Origin: CAWEFA01 sp963851385
GTDB lineage: Bacteria; Bacteroidota; Bacteroidia; Bacteroidales; DTGW01
Assembly: GCA_963851385.1 (NCBI GenBank)
Contig: CAWKPE010000012.1
Location: 124,001 to 188,000 of the forward strand
Direction: 5' to 3'
DNA length: 64,000 nt
Shown: in pieces, positions 20,653 to 29,281 of the stretch
Layout of the letters: each line of letters starts with the position of its first letter
Position numbering within the stretch: the stretch's first letter is position 1
The notes under the pieces: model-generated
What the model saw: the letters and a program-made list of their open reading frames with translations, nothing else
What the model was told of the DNA's origin: nothing
The model's database searches: none
Made by a program: the position numbers and the translations under genes

Positions 20653-22030
20653 AAATTTCTTCTTCCATTTCATCTTTAAACATTGCGCGCCCAACATCAC
20701 CACGTAATCTACGGGCTTCGCGCATACCCATAGCTCCCATTAATTCTACCATTTGCCAGTGCCATGCACCCATAAGATTAATCATTCGGCCAGCACCATA
20801 TTTTAAATCAATTTCTTTATCCAATTTTGCTGGACAAAAATCCCCTGGCTTGCAGCTATCACATAACCTGCATTCCAAAGCAAGCATTAAAGGGATATCT
20901 ATTGAAACCAGGTCAGCACCACAGATAAGTGCTTTCGCAACATGTTCTGATAAAGCAATACCACCTCCTGAGATTAAAGTTATTTCGTCTCGCTTTTCAT
21001 TTTTTATTAGCATTCCATGGATTTCACGAATAACATCCTTAATAAACCTTGGGTTTTTACTGTTAATTTCGTTTCCATTGATATCTCCAACCAAATGAAT
21101 AGTTTCAATATCAATTTTTGACAACTCTTCTGTACGTTTAGTTGCATTTTCATCCAGTTTAACTCTTACTGAAACTATAATTTCAGGATATTCTTTTTTT
21201 AATGCTGAAACTTTTTTCCCAACGTCACTGCTATCCAATATTTCAACAAGCCTAGTCTTTTTTAAAATTTCCTTTGATATTTCAGGTCCTTCATTATTTA
21301 AGTAAAAGGCTACGTGATTAAGATAATTTTCCTTATTCTCAAGATTAATACTTTTCCATTTTTTCGAATCGACTATTGCCAAGAGTCCAGTTTGCTTGGC
21401 TGTCTCTAAAATACAAGGTTCCAATACAGGTAATGAATGTTTTTCTGAAGTCATGTCAAAAATAACCGGGAAAGGAAGAGATATGATAGGTGAAAGGATT
21501 GTCGACATTTTGTCCCCGTCAAAACTTAAATGAGAAGGTTTACTTCCAATATCAACAGAAGTGCTGATATATTCTCTGCCATGAATTCCGTCGCGGGTGG
21601 GTCTTACGATTTCAGACATATCGGTCCACATAGAATCATATCCAGAGCCTGAAAACTTTCCCCTGTATCCTGCACCTGATACGGGAACTTTTCCAGTCTC
21701 AGCCTCAAGCCAGGTTGTACTTAATATCTGCGGGGACCAGTATTCATTCCCAAGTTTTTTATATTCAGAATTGATAGACATAGTAAGTAAATTTTTTGTG
21801 CAATTCTGAACACAAGAGAAACATCCCATACATTCATAGTAAAGTGTATGAATTTCATCCAGATCCCTTATAAAAGAATTCTCTTCTCTATACCTGTCAT
21901 AAACACAAGCTTTTTTTACGCAATTGTGACACCTGGCACAATCTTCCCGCCAGTCTACAACCCCATATTTTCCAATTCGTGGAAGCTTAGGTTGAATATG
22001 TGTAGTTTTAATATGATACTTTTCAGGCAT
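20630..22030 (-). CDS. Degenerate glutamate-synthase-like FMN domain with N-terminal ferredoxin motifs
   Basis: 466 residues, intact. It has the same layout as its downstream neighbour: two ferredoxin motifs (CARCHNCVKKAC and CMGCFSCVQNC), then an alpha/beta-barrel-like region ending in SGGGIALSEHV, ICGADLVSI and the Cys-rich CRLCDSCKPGDFC. However the GGxGAAP loop, the QGAKPG loop and the GMSFGS opening, all present in the neighbour, are missing. The FMN phosphate-binding SGGGI element survives. A likely reading is a duplicated subunit that has kept Fe-S centres and perhaps a flavin but lost synthase chemistry, acting as an electron conduit or structural partner. It starts 10 bases after metF and overlaps the next gene. 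The function is inference. Confidence 0.8.
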   Translation of the reverse strand: MPEKYHIKTTHIQPKLPRIGKYGVVDWREDCARCHNCVKKACVYDRYREENSFIRDLDEIHTLYYECMGCFSCVQNCTKNLLTMSINSEYKKLGNEYWSPQILSTTWLEAETGKVPVSGAGYRGKFSGSGYDSMWTDMSEIVRPTRDGIHGREYISTSVDIGSKPSHLSFDGDKMSTILSPIISLPFPVIFDMTSEKHSLPVLEPCILETAKQTGLLAIVDSKKWKSINLENKENYLNHVAFYLNNEGPEISKEILKKTRLVEILDSSDVGKKVSALKKEYPEIIVSVRVKLDENATKRTEELSKIDIETIHLVGDINGNEINSKNPRFIKDVIREIHGMLIKNEKRDEITLISGGGIALSEHVAKALICGADLVSIDIPLMLALECRLCDSCKPGDFCPAKLDKEIDLKYGAGRMINLMGAWHWQMVELMGAMGMREARRLRGDVGRAMFKDEMEEEIYGPIFRK

Positions 22031-22040
22031 ATGATTATTT

Positions 22041-22931
22041 TTATAACCCCGCTTCAGAAATAATTTCGCTTATAATTTCTTCTTTTCCCCCTGATATAAT
22101 ATGAATTCCGCTTAATCCTTTCATTTCTTTAATTTTTCCTATTGTATCAACACAAATAGATATGCCCATTTTTCTTTGTTCTTCAATATCTCCCGCATCT
22201 TTTATTCTTTTAATGTGTGATTCAGGTATATAGAAATCGGTATGTTTTTTAAGCAATTCCATAGCCTCTTCATAACTCTTAAGAGGATATATCCCTGCAA
22301 TAATTGCTGCTTTTTCGGTTATCCCCTCTTTATATGCAGCATCCAACCATTCCTGAAAATCGGTAGTATTAAAAACTGCTTGGGTTTGGATAAATTTTGC
22401 TCCAGCTTTTACCTTCTTAAAGAGCCTCATTATGTTGAGTTCCATAGGCCTTAAATAAGGATTAGCAACTGCACCTATCAACATTGAAAATTTACCTTTT
22501 ATTTTTGTTCCATTTAAAAGAGTTCCTTCTATATTCATTTTATTTATCGCATCGATAAGTTGAATAGAATCGATGTCATAAACATTTGCCGATTCAGGCA
22601 TAGTTGTCAAAGTTTGATGATATCCTGAAAGACATAGAATATTCTTTATGCCTATTGAAGCTGCTCCAAGTATATCAGATTGAAGTGCTATCCTGTTACG
22701 GTCACGAGTCACTAACTGATAAATTGGTTCTATATCAGCCTGATGCAATTTAATAGCAGTAACCAAACTTGATACCGAAGGACCATAAGGATTATCGGCT
22801 ATATTAATTGCAACTGCCCCATTATTCTTTAACTTCCCGTTTAGTAAATGCTCAATGTCAGTATCGGGTAAATATTCTGCTGTAACTATAAAATCCCCTG
22901 CTTCTATTTTCTTTGCTAATAAACTGTCCAT
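22041..22931 (-). CDS. metF: Methylene-tetrahydrofolate reductase, MetF
   Basis: 296 residues, usual length for a bacterial MTHFR catalytic subunit with the flavin-binding beta8-alpha8 barrel. Features visible include the N-terminal AEYLPD strand where MTHFR has its catalytic acidic residue, NIADNP, the LVTRDRNR segment, LCLSGYH, and IQTQAVF, which matches the conserved TQ-x-x-F strand. The enzyme interconverts 5,10-methylene-THF and 5-methyl-THF. Here it is embedded with Hdr, MvhD and MetV, as in acetogens where electrons may come from an Hdr complex instead of directly from NADH. It follows the short MvhD-like gene by 17 bases. Confidence 0.92.
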   Translation of the reverse strand: MDSLLAKKIEAGDFIVTAEYLPDTDIEHLLNGKLKNNGAVAINIADNPYGPSVSSLVTAIKLHQADIEPIYQLVTRDRNRIALQSDILGAASIGIKNILCLSGYHQTLTTMPESANVYDIDSIQLIDAINKMNIEGTLLNGTKIKGKFSMLIGAVANPYLRPMELNIMRLFKKVKAGAKFIQTQAVFNTTDFQEWLDAAYKEGITEKAAIIAGIYPLKSYEEAMELLKKHTDFYIPESHIKRIKDAGDIEEQRKMGISICVDTIGKIKEMKGLSGIHIISGGKEEIISEIISEAGL

Positions 22932-22948
22932 ATATACTTTGTTATTTC

Positions 22949-23362
22949 TTAAACTGTTTCTTTTGTCTTTTTAAGTTCATCCTTTAATTGCTTAATATAA
23001 TTGTTTATTTCGTTAATTATGAATTCCGACTTATTATTCCCTTCAAGTTGGATACATTTGACGTGTCCTCTTCCATGACCTGTTTCAAAAATTAAATCAT
23101 CAACAGCTTCTACTCGTTTAATTGCCCGGAAATTTCCCTGTACAAATTTGCATTCCCCAAGTTTGCATGTCAGCAATAAAGAAGCATCTGAACCAGTTTC
23201 AATCGTTTTTAACAAATACAACAAGTTCATTTTACCAGAACAAGGCAAGCTTATAGTATAGAGTTCTATGTCTTCCAGTTTTGAGGAACAGTATGAAATT
23301 TCTTCATCAGAAACAGAATTTGAACAATAGAACAAAGTGATTCTTTTTGTCTGGTTCTTCAT
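22949..23362 (-). CDS. Divergent MvhD-like protein, first gene of the redox operon
   Basis: 137 residues aligning by eye with the MvhD at the far end of the operon. Shared elements are Cys41 in PCSGK, Cys66/Cys71 in LLTCKLGEC-KF and the following QGNFRAIKRV block. In the N-terminal motif only one cysteine remains in the matching place (FYCSNS against FCCHYC), so two of the six cluster-type cysteines are lost; extra cysteines occur at 25 and 103. A [2Fe-2S] cluster may still form with altered ligands. It leads the operon directly ahead of metF, so it could be a dedicated MetF docking partner. Family membership is likely; the altered role is inference. Confidence 0.75.
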   Translation of the reverse strand: MKNQTKRITLFYCSNSVSDEEISYCSSKLEDIELYTISLPCSGKMNLLYLLKTIETGSDASLLLTCKLGECKFVQGNFRAIKRVEAVDDLIFETGHGRGHVKCIQLEGNNKSEFIINEINNYIKQLKDELKKTKETV

Positions 23363-23857
23363 CAGTATATTTATTCATTATTGACTTAAAAATATATTCA
23401 ATTTCAACATGTAATAGCTTAATAATTATTTACATATAATTTAAAAACAAAATTGATTTTTTTGAGACAAACATATATAAATTATTTACATTTTATAACT
23501 TTTTTATCAATAAATGTAAATTTATTTTACTTTTTTTTCATTTTTAATTTCTTTTTACTCTTTTTTTGACCTTTTTCTAATCAAAATATAATTATTTCAA
23601 AATATTTGGTTATCCCGTTCTTTCTTAATGAAAATAGTAAATATTACTAATGAAAATTAATTAGACCCCCGGATAAAAATATTTGTAGTTTGGAAAGAAA
23701 TAAACTTCTATATATTGAGCCAAAATAAGCAGGAATTTTTAGAAAACAAGATCATAAATATGAAAAGAATAAAAATGTAACTTCTGGTAGGATATAGGAA
23801 TGTACTAAAAATGCTACAATTATTTCGAAAGTTGTACTCAATACCCATAAGATTCCT
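23363..23857. other. Gene-free stretch between the redox operon and proA
   Basis: About 495 very AT-rich bases without a convincing gene. It should hold the promoter of the minus-strand redox operon (see 23468-23475). A short minus-strand hydrophobic reading frame (23752-23943) starts inside the 3' end of proA and is not supported. No repeats, tRNA or strong hairpins seen. Confidence 0.5.
23468..23475 (-). promoter_or_regulatory. Candidate Bacteroidota -7 promoter element (TATGTTTG) for the redox operon
   Basis: On the minus strand the sequence TATGTTTG fits the phylum consensus TAnnTTTG and lies about 105 bases upstream of the first gene of the operon. No good -33 TTG was found at 19-21 bases upstream, so this is a weak call based on one half of the promoter only. 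Confidence 0.3.
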
Positions 23858-25156
23858 TTATCTAGGAAATTTTTTATCCAATCTATGATGTGTAAAGTTC
23901 TTTTTACCTGATGAATAATCAGCAACAATATTACCATTGCCAATTAATTTCCATTTATAGATTATTAGTCCTTCCAGACCCACCGGACCACGGGCATGAA
24001 TTTTATTAGTACTAACTCCAACCTCAGCACCTAAACCATATCTAAACCCATCGCTAAATCTAGTACTGCAATTCCAGAAAACATTGGCGCTATCAACAAG
24101 ATCCATGAATTTTCCAGCTGATTCTTTATTAGATGTCACAATGCTGTCTGTATGCCCTGACCCATAAGTATTAATATGATTGATTGCTTCCTCAACATTG
24201 TTTACAAGCTTAATTGAAACTATATAATCCAGATATTCAGTACTCCAATCTTTATCAGCAGCAGGATTTACTTTTATGATTTTCCTTGTTTTTTCACATC
24301 CACGAATTTCGACATTATATTTTTCTAAGTTTTCTTTTAAAATAGGCAATAAGGCAGAAGCAATTTCTTCATGAACAATAAAAGTCTCAGCCGCATTACA
24401 TACAGAAACATACTGTACTTTAGAATCAACAGCTACTTTTACGGCCATATCAATGTCAGCATCTTTATCAATATATAAATGACAAATACCTTCTGCATGT
24501 CCCAAGACTGCAATATTGGAGTTGTCCATAATATATCTCACAAAATCATTTGAACCACGTGGAATGATCAGGTCAATATATTCATCCATTTTAAGCATTT
24601 CGTTGACTTCAGATCGGGTTTCAAGCAATTGTATCCAACCCTTCGGAATACCTGTTTTTTCAGAGGCTTCAGAAATTAATTCTGTCAAAACTCTATTTGT
24701 ATTTACAGCTTCACTGCCGCCTTTTAATATAACTGCATTGCCACTTTTTAAACAAAGCGTAGAAATTTGGACAAGTGCATCAGGCCTTGATTCGAAAATA
24801 ACGCCAATAACACCAATTGGACAACTTACTTTATAAAGTTCAAAGCTTTTATCCAGTTCTGTTGCAGCAAGAGTTTCCCCAATTGGATCAGAGAGCTTAA
24901 TCAAGCTTTTAATTCCATCTATAACATCATTTATTTTCTTCTCATCAAACTTTAGTCGCTTTAATAAAGGTGCAGCAAGCTTGTTTTTTTCACTAGTCAA
25001 AAAATCAATTTCGTTAGCTGCTAAAATTTCATCTGATCTAGCTTTAAGCAATGATGCAATTTGGGCAAGAGCATTATCCTTAATTTCTGTGCTTAATGCT
25101 GCCAATTTTATTGAAGCTTTTTTAGCTTGTTTCACCTGATCAATTATTAGTGCCAT
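23858..25156 (-). CDS. proA: Gamma-glutamyl phosphate reductase, ProA
   Basis: 432 residues, normal length with a slightly long tail. It reduces glutamyl-5-phosphate with NADPH to glutamate semialdehyde in proline synthesis. The catalytic cysteine lies in SVCNAAETF, and other family signatures are visible: FESRPDA, LKGGSEA, IIPRGSNDFVRY and RGPVGLEGL near the C-terminus. It lies 123 bases downstream of proB on the same strand, so the two steps that convert glutamate to semialdehyde are probably co-expressed. The last ~10 residues past THHR look less conserved. Confidence 0.95.
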   Translation of the reverse strand: MALIIDQVKQAKKASIKLAALSTEIKDNALAQIASLLKARSDEILAANEIDFLTSEKNKLAAPLLKRLKFDEKKINDVIDGIKSLIKLSDPIGETLAATELDKSFELYKVSCPIGVIGVIFESRPDALVQISTLCLKSGNAVILKGGSEAVNTNRVLTELISEASEKTGIPKGWIQLLETRSEVNEMLKMDEYIDLIIPRGSNDFVRYIMDNSNIAVLGHAEGICHLYIDKDADIDMAVKVAVDSKVQYVSVCNAAETFIVHEEIASALLPILKENLEKYNVEIRGCEKTRKIIKVNPAADKDWSTEYLDYIVSIKLVNNVEEAINHINTYGSGHTDSIVTSNKESAGKFMDLVDSANVFWNCSTRFSDGFRYGLGAEVGVSTNKIHARGPVGLEGLIIYKWKLIGNGNIVADYSSGKKNFTHHRLDKKFPR

Positions 25157-25279
25157 ATTTGCCCCCTTAATTTCTCTATTAGAAACTTTTATAAAAGATT
25201 ATTAATAACTCATTAATAATAAAATTTTTCTCTTTTATACTAGTACCTTTTCCCTTCAAAGGATTGGAAAGGCCTGTCT

Positions 25280-26140
25280 CTATCCTAACTTCTCTTTAAA
25301 TATAGAAGGAGTATCTGTCAAATCCTTAATATCAAATTCCTTTTTTGCAACAAATAATGTCCCGACTTCCTTACCTTCAAGAATTTCGAAAATCACAGCT
25401 GGATCTTCTCCTGAAGCAATTACCGTATCAATACCAGCTTTTTCACATAGTTTAGCTGCTGATATTTTTGTAGCCATGCCTCCTTTGGCAAAATGAGAAC
25501 CCGCATTTCCAGCAATTTCCTCAATTTCGTTAGATATTTCAACAACTTTTGAAATAATTGTAGCATTTTGATCTTTCCGTGGATCGTTGTTATACAATCC
25601 ATCTATGTCGGAAAGGATGACCAATAATTCTGCTTCAGTAAGTACAGAAACATGAGCAGAAAGTGTATCATTATCTCCAAATTCAATTTCATCTGTTGAA
25701 ACCGTATCATTCTCATTGATTATTGGAATGATATTCATGCTCATCAAAGTATTAAGAGTGTTTTTTGCATTAAGTCTCCTAATTGGATGAAATATCCCAT
25801 CTTTTGTAATTAAAACCTGTGCTACTATTTGATTGTAATTTGTAAATGATTTTTCATAAATTTTTATTAGCTCGGCTTGCCCAATAGCTGCAAGAGCTTG
25901 CTTTTCTGCTAGCTTTTCAGGTTTTCGTGTTAATCCCAATTTGCCAGCCCCTGCAGCAATTGCACCAGAGGTTACAAGTAATATTTGTTTACCTCCATTT
26001 CTGAGTTGGGACAAAACCTTTGCAAGTTTTTCAATCCGCTCAAAATTTATCCCTCCGTCAGAATGTGTAAGTGATGTAGTTCCTATTTTTACTACGATTT
26101 TTTTCTTTTCACAAAGCTTAATTCTATCAGTCATATTCAA
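25280..26140 (-). CDS. proB: Glutamate 5-kinase, ProB (without PUA domain)
   Basis: 286 residues comprising the amino-acid kinase domain only: VVKIGTTSLT at the start, TSGAIAAG, the PIINENDTVS loop, FGDNDTLSA, LSDIDGLYNNDPR and the GGMATKISAAK segment. It phosphorylates glutamate for proline synthesis. Many bacterial ProB proteins carry a C-terminal PUA domain of about 80 residues that is missing here, as in many Bacteroidota. It stands 56 bases after argH and before proA. Well supported. Confidence 0.95.
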   Translation of the reverse strand: MNMTDRIKLCEKKKIVVKIGTTSLTHSDGGINFERIEKLAKVLSQLRNGGKQILLVTSGAIAAGAGKLGLTRKPEKLAEKQALAAIGQAELIKIYEKSFTNYNQIVAQVLITKDGIFHPIRRLNAKNTLNTLMSMNIIPIINENDTVSTDEIEFGDNDTLSAHVSVLTEAELLVILSDIDGLYNNDPRKDQNATIISKVVEISNEIEEIAGNAGSHFAKGGMATKISAAKLCEKAGIDTVIASGEDPAVIFEILEGKEVGTLFVAKKEFDIKDLTDTPSIFKEKLG

Positions 26141-26196
26141 AATTTACCGCTCTACAATTGCATAATATTAATACATTATATACCAGAATGCATAAG

Positions 26197-27561
26197 TTAC
26201 TTTTCAGCCAATAATTTTTTTATTGCATCTTCAGCTTTTTCGAAATGAAATGAATTATAAACAGCTTCCATTTTTTCAGCAATTTTATCGTTGCAAAGAT
26301 TTCCAATACTGCCTTCATGAGTGTGATGAATATCTTTTCCTGGATTGAATGTCCCGTTTGAAATTTTATCAGCGATTTTTTTATATGCATCACGAAAAGG
26401 AGTGCCTTTAAGTACTTCACGATTTACTTCCTCTACACTAAATAAATATTTGTATTTGTCATCATCGAGAATATTTTCTTTTATACTGATATTTTTAAGC
26501 ATTTTATCAGCAATTGCAAGACAGACTTTTATATCTTCAATTGCGGGAAAAATTATTTCTTTTAGCAATTGAAAATCTCTATGATATCCTGAAGGAAGAT
26601 TCGCAATAACCATTGATATTTCATTTGGAATTGCCAGTATTCTATTACATTTTCCACGAATTAGTTCGAAGACATCAGGATTCTTTTTATGCGGCATGAT
26701 ACTAGAACCTGTCGTAACTTCATCTGGAAAACTTACAAACCCAAAATTCTGGTTCATAAATAAACAAATATCTGTTGACATTTTGGCTAATGTAGAAGCA
26801 AATGAAGACAGCGCAAATGCCAAAGCCTTTTCTGTTTTACCGCGACCCATGTGTGCATAAACAACATTATAATTAAGATCTTCAAACCCTAATAATTCAG
26901 TGGTCATTATGCGATTCAAAGGAAACGATGAACCGGAAACAGCGGCTGCTCCAAGCGGATTCTGATTAGTAATTTTATAAGAAGCTTGCAATAGAATCAT
27001 ATCATCAACCAGACTTTCAGCATAAGCTCCAAACCAAAGGCCAAAAGATGATGGCATTGCAATTTGAAGATGTGTATAACCGGGAAGCAACTTTTTTTTA
27101 TGCTCTTCACTAAGGTTTTGAAGTGTATTGAATAATATTTTTGCTAGAGCTGAAATTTCAGAAATCTGAAAACGAAAATATATTTTAATATCGACTAAAA
27201 CCTGATCATTTCTAGAACGTCCGCTATGGACTTTTTTACCTATGTCTCCCAACTTCTTGATCAAAAGAAATTCTATTTGAGAATGAATATCTTCAATTCC
27301 ATCCTCAATGACAAAATTTGTCTCGTTTAAAGAATTATGAATGTCTATAAGCTCTTTTACAAGTAACTTAAGTTCTTTTTTCTCTAATAGCCCAATAGAT
27401 TCAAGCATTTGGATATGAGCCAAAGTTCCTATTATATCTGCTTCAGCCAAAAAAACATCAAGCGCTCTATCTTTACCAACTGTAAACTGTTCAACAAGCT
27501 TGTTTAATTCATATCCCTTATCCCAAAGTTTCATAAATAATTCATTGTTGTCTAATGACAA
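26197..27561 (-). CDS. argH: Argininosuccinate lyase, ArgH
   Basis: 454 residues, full length for the fumarase/aspartase superfamily member that splits argininosuccinate into arginine and fumarate. The signature loop GSSIMPHKKNPD is present, with HSGRSRNDQV near the N-terminus and the GYTHLQIAMP segment bearing the catalytic-region His. It sits between proC and proB on the same strand, in an arginine/proline gene group headed by argR. Other arginine genes (argC, argB, argG) are not in the window. Confidence 0.96.
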   Translation of the reverse strand: MSLDNNELFMKLWDKGYELNKLVEQFTVGKDRALDVFLAEADIIGTLAHIQMLESIGLLEKKELKLLVKELIDIHNSLNETNFVIEDGIEDIHSQIEFLLIKKLGDIGKKVHSGRSRNDQVLVDIKIYFRFQISEISALAKILFNTLQNLSEEHKKKLLPGYTHLQIAMPSSFGLWFGAYAESLVDDMILLQASYKITNQNPLGAAAVSGSSFPLNRIMTTELLGFEDLNYNVVYAHMGRGKTEKALAFALSSFASTLAKMSTDICLFMNQNFGFVSFPDEVTTGSSIMPHKKNPDVFELIRGKCNRILAIPNEISMVIANLPSGYHRDFQLLKEIIFPAIEDIKVCLAIADKMLKNISIKENILDDDKYKYLFSVEEVNREVLKGTPFRDAYKKIADKISNGTFNPGKDIHHTHEGSIGNLCNDKIAEKMEAVYNSFHFEKAEDAIKKLLAEK

Positions 27562-27620
27562 TTGTTAAATAATAACTAAATATTTGAAACCTCTTTTTTT
27601 TAATATTTCAATTCGATAAA

Positions 27621-28424
27621 TTATTTTATTTTATCCATTTCATTAAAGGAATGAACTATCCCTTTAATTACTGCTGAACTTAAACCATTATGTTCCATTT
27701 CATTTAGCCCCTTAATTGTGAGTCCCATCGGGGTTGTAACTTTATCAATTTCCTGCTCAGGATGAAGTTTATTTTCCAGTAATAAACTAGCAGCACCTTT
27801 TGCAACCTGCGCTGCAATTAGCTGAGCTTCCTCAGCATGAAATCCCACTTGAATTCCACCTTGTGATGCTGCCCTTATAAATCTTAGCATGAATGCAGTT
27901 CCACATGCATCTAAAACAGTAGCAGCAGCCATAAGTTTTTCATCAATTATCAAGGTTGAGCCTAATTTATCAAAAATAGTTTTGACTTCTGTAAAATAAT
28001 CGCTGCTATTATCATTTGATGTAAGACATGTCATTGATTCACAAATTGAAATGGCCGTATTTGGCATGATACGTACCGTTTTCGTTTTCTTTTCTATTAA
28101 TCTTTCTATATCTTCAATATTTAATGCAGTAACTACTGAAATAAGTATTTGCTTTTTTTCATCAAAAGCATTTTTTATACTTTTAATTAGATTATTTGCC
28201 TGCCGCGGCTGAACTGCTATCAAAACAAAATCCGCATCCTTTAAAGCTTCCTCATTATCATGGGTAGCTTTAATATTCATAGCTAAAATGTCATCCAGAG
28301 GCTGGGATGCAATTCGAGTAATAATTATGTCACTTTTTGAAAAGGTACCCGATTTCAAGAATCCTTGGACGATGGACATTCCAATATTTCCTCCTCCAAG
28401 AATAGCTATTTTTTTGTTTTTCAT
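27621..28424 (-). CDS. proC: Pyrroline-5-carboxylate reductase, ProC
   Basis: 267 residues, normal length. The N-terminal Rossmann fold begins KIAILGGGNIGMSI; further marks are VLIAVQPRQA, RIMPNTAISI and DACGTAFMLRF, with the C-terminal region TPMGLTIKGL corresponding to the family's substrate-binding PGGTT region. It completes the proline route by reducing pyrroline-5-carboxylate. It lies 123 bases after argR and 59 bases before argH, so it is likely part of one minus-strand transcript running argR-proC-argH-proB-proA. Confidence 0.95.
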   Translation of the reverse strand: MKNKKIAILGGGNIGMSIVQGFLKSGTFSKSDIIITRIASQPLDDILAMNIKATHDNEEALKDADFVLIAVQPRQANNLIKSIKNAFDEKKQILISVVTALNIEDIERLIEKKTKTVRIMPNTAISICESMTCLTSNDNSSDYFTEVKTIFDKLGSTLIIDEKLMAAATVLDACGTAFMLRFIRAASQGGIQVGFHAEEAQLIAAQVAKGAASLLLENKLHPEQEIDKVTTPMGLTIKGLNEMEHNGLSSAVIKGIVHSFNEMDKIK

Positions 28425-28547
28425 GCAAACCTCCTTGTTCTCTTACTGTCATCATGAGAACTTTTTATTAAACTTCTATTTATTTGAATGTGCGAAGATA
28501 AATAAATTTTTGCCTACTCTTTATCCATGAAGTATTGATAAAAGACT

Positions 28548-29033
28548 TCAAATTTTTCCTTCTAATTCGGGAATAATCATAAGTAATGCATTTTTAACAT
28601 CTTTTGGTTTAATATCCTCCTTAGGAATTATCAAAATAGTATCGTCACCCGCAATAGTCCCTATAATTTCGTAAGGTGCTTTAATATCTATAAATGAAGC
28701 AATACTGCTGGCATATCCTGCTTTTGTCCTGATCACTCCCAGGTTATTTGAAAACTTAAGAGAAATAAATCCATTTATTGGGAAATTATCATCGGAATAG
28801 TCCGTACTTTTATTATTGGGAACTTCACCTGTTTTGGGTAAAAAATAAATGTAGCCTTTATTAATATCTGAAATTTTTCCAATTTTTAGATACTTTAAAT
28901 CACGGGATAATGTGGCTTGTGTAAGTTTATATCCCTTTTCGACCAAAATTGATAATAATTCTTCCTGTGTACCAATCTTCATCGAACTTATTAACTTTTT
29001 AATTACCAAAAGTCTTTTTGTCTTTTCAATCAT
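28548..29033 (-). CDS. argR: Arginine repressor, ArgR
   Basis: 161 residues. The N-terminal winged helix-turn-helix shows the ArgR pattern (GTQEELLSIL ... KLTQATLSRDLKYL), and the C-terminal domain has the arginine-binding/hexamerisation motif GTIAGDDTILII. It represses arginine genes when arginine is plentiful. It is the first gene of the proC-argH-proB-proA group and is divergent from carB. Two operator-like sequences lie directly upstream (29036-29070), which suggests autoregulation and possible control of carB. Confidence 0.95.
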   Translation of the reverse strand: MIEKTKRLLVIKKLISSMKIGTQEELLSILVEKGYKLTQATLSRDLKYLKIGKISDINKGYIYFLPKTGEVPNNKSTDYSDDNFPINGFISLKFSNNLGVIRTKAGYASSIASFIDIKAPYEIIGTIAGDDTILIIPKEDIKPKDVKNALLMIIPELEGKI

Positions 29034-29035
29034 AT

Positions 29036-29070
29036 TGAATATATATACAATTTGTCTGCAAATTTATTCA
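29036..29070. promoter_or_regulatory. Two tandem ArgR operator-like boxes upstream of argR
   Basis: Two 14-base near-palindromes, TGAATATATATACA (29036-29049) and TGCAAATTTATTCA (29057-29070), each match the ARG-box core TGMATWWWWATKCA with one mismatch (the second when read on the minus strand). Their centres are 21 bases apart, the classic spacing of paired ARG boxes that places both on one DNA face for an ArgR hexamer. They begin 3 bases before the argR start codon on its upstream side. Confidence 0.6.
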
Positions 29071-29281
29071 TTTTTATTTTTAAATATTTATTTTAGAAAT
29101 TAATTTATACTTTTGATAAATCTTAAATAAAGAGGATTAAGTTTATAGCTTACTGAATTACATGTAAATATAAATTAGGTGTTTAAATCTTATTCATTAC
29201 TAAAAATAATAAGGTGGATTGAATTTGCTCCTAAAATTCTAATGAAATTTAAGGATATTAAAGGATGGACTGAAAATATTG

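Noticed and set aside
23752..23943. 63-codon hydrophobic minus-strand frame downstream of proA, faintly like a small membrane protein
   Set aside because: Its first half is a shadow of the proA 3' end, no start or ribosome site fits the unique part, and the resemblance is only hydrophobicity.
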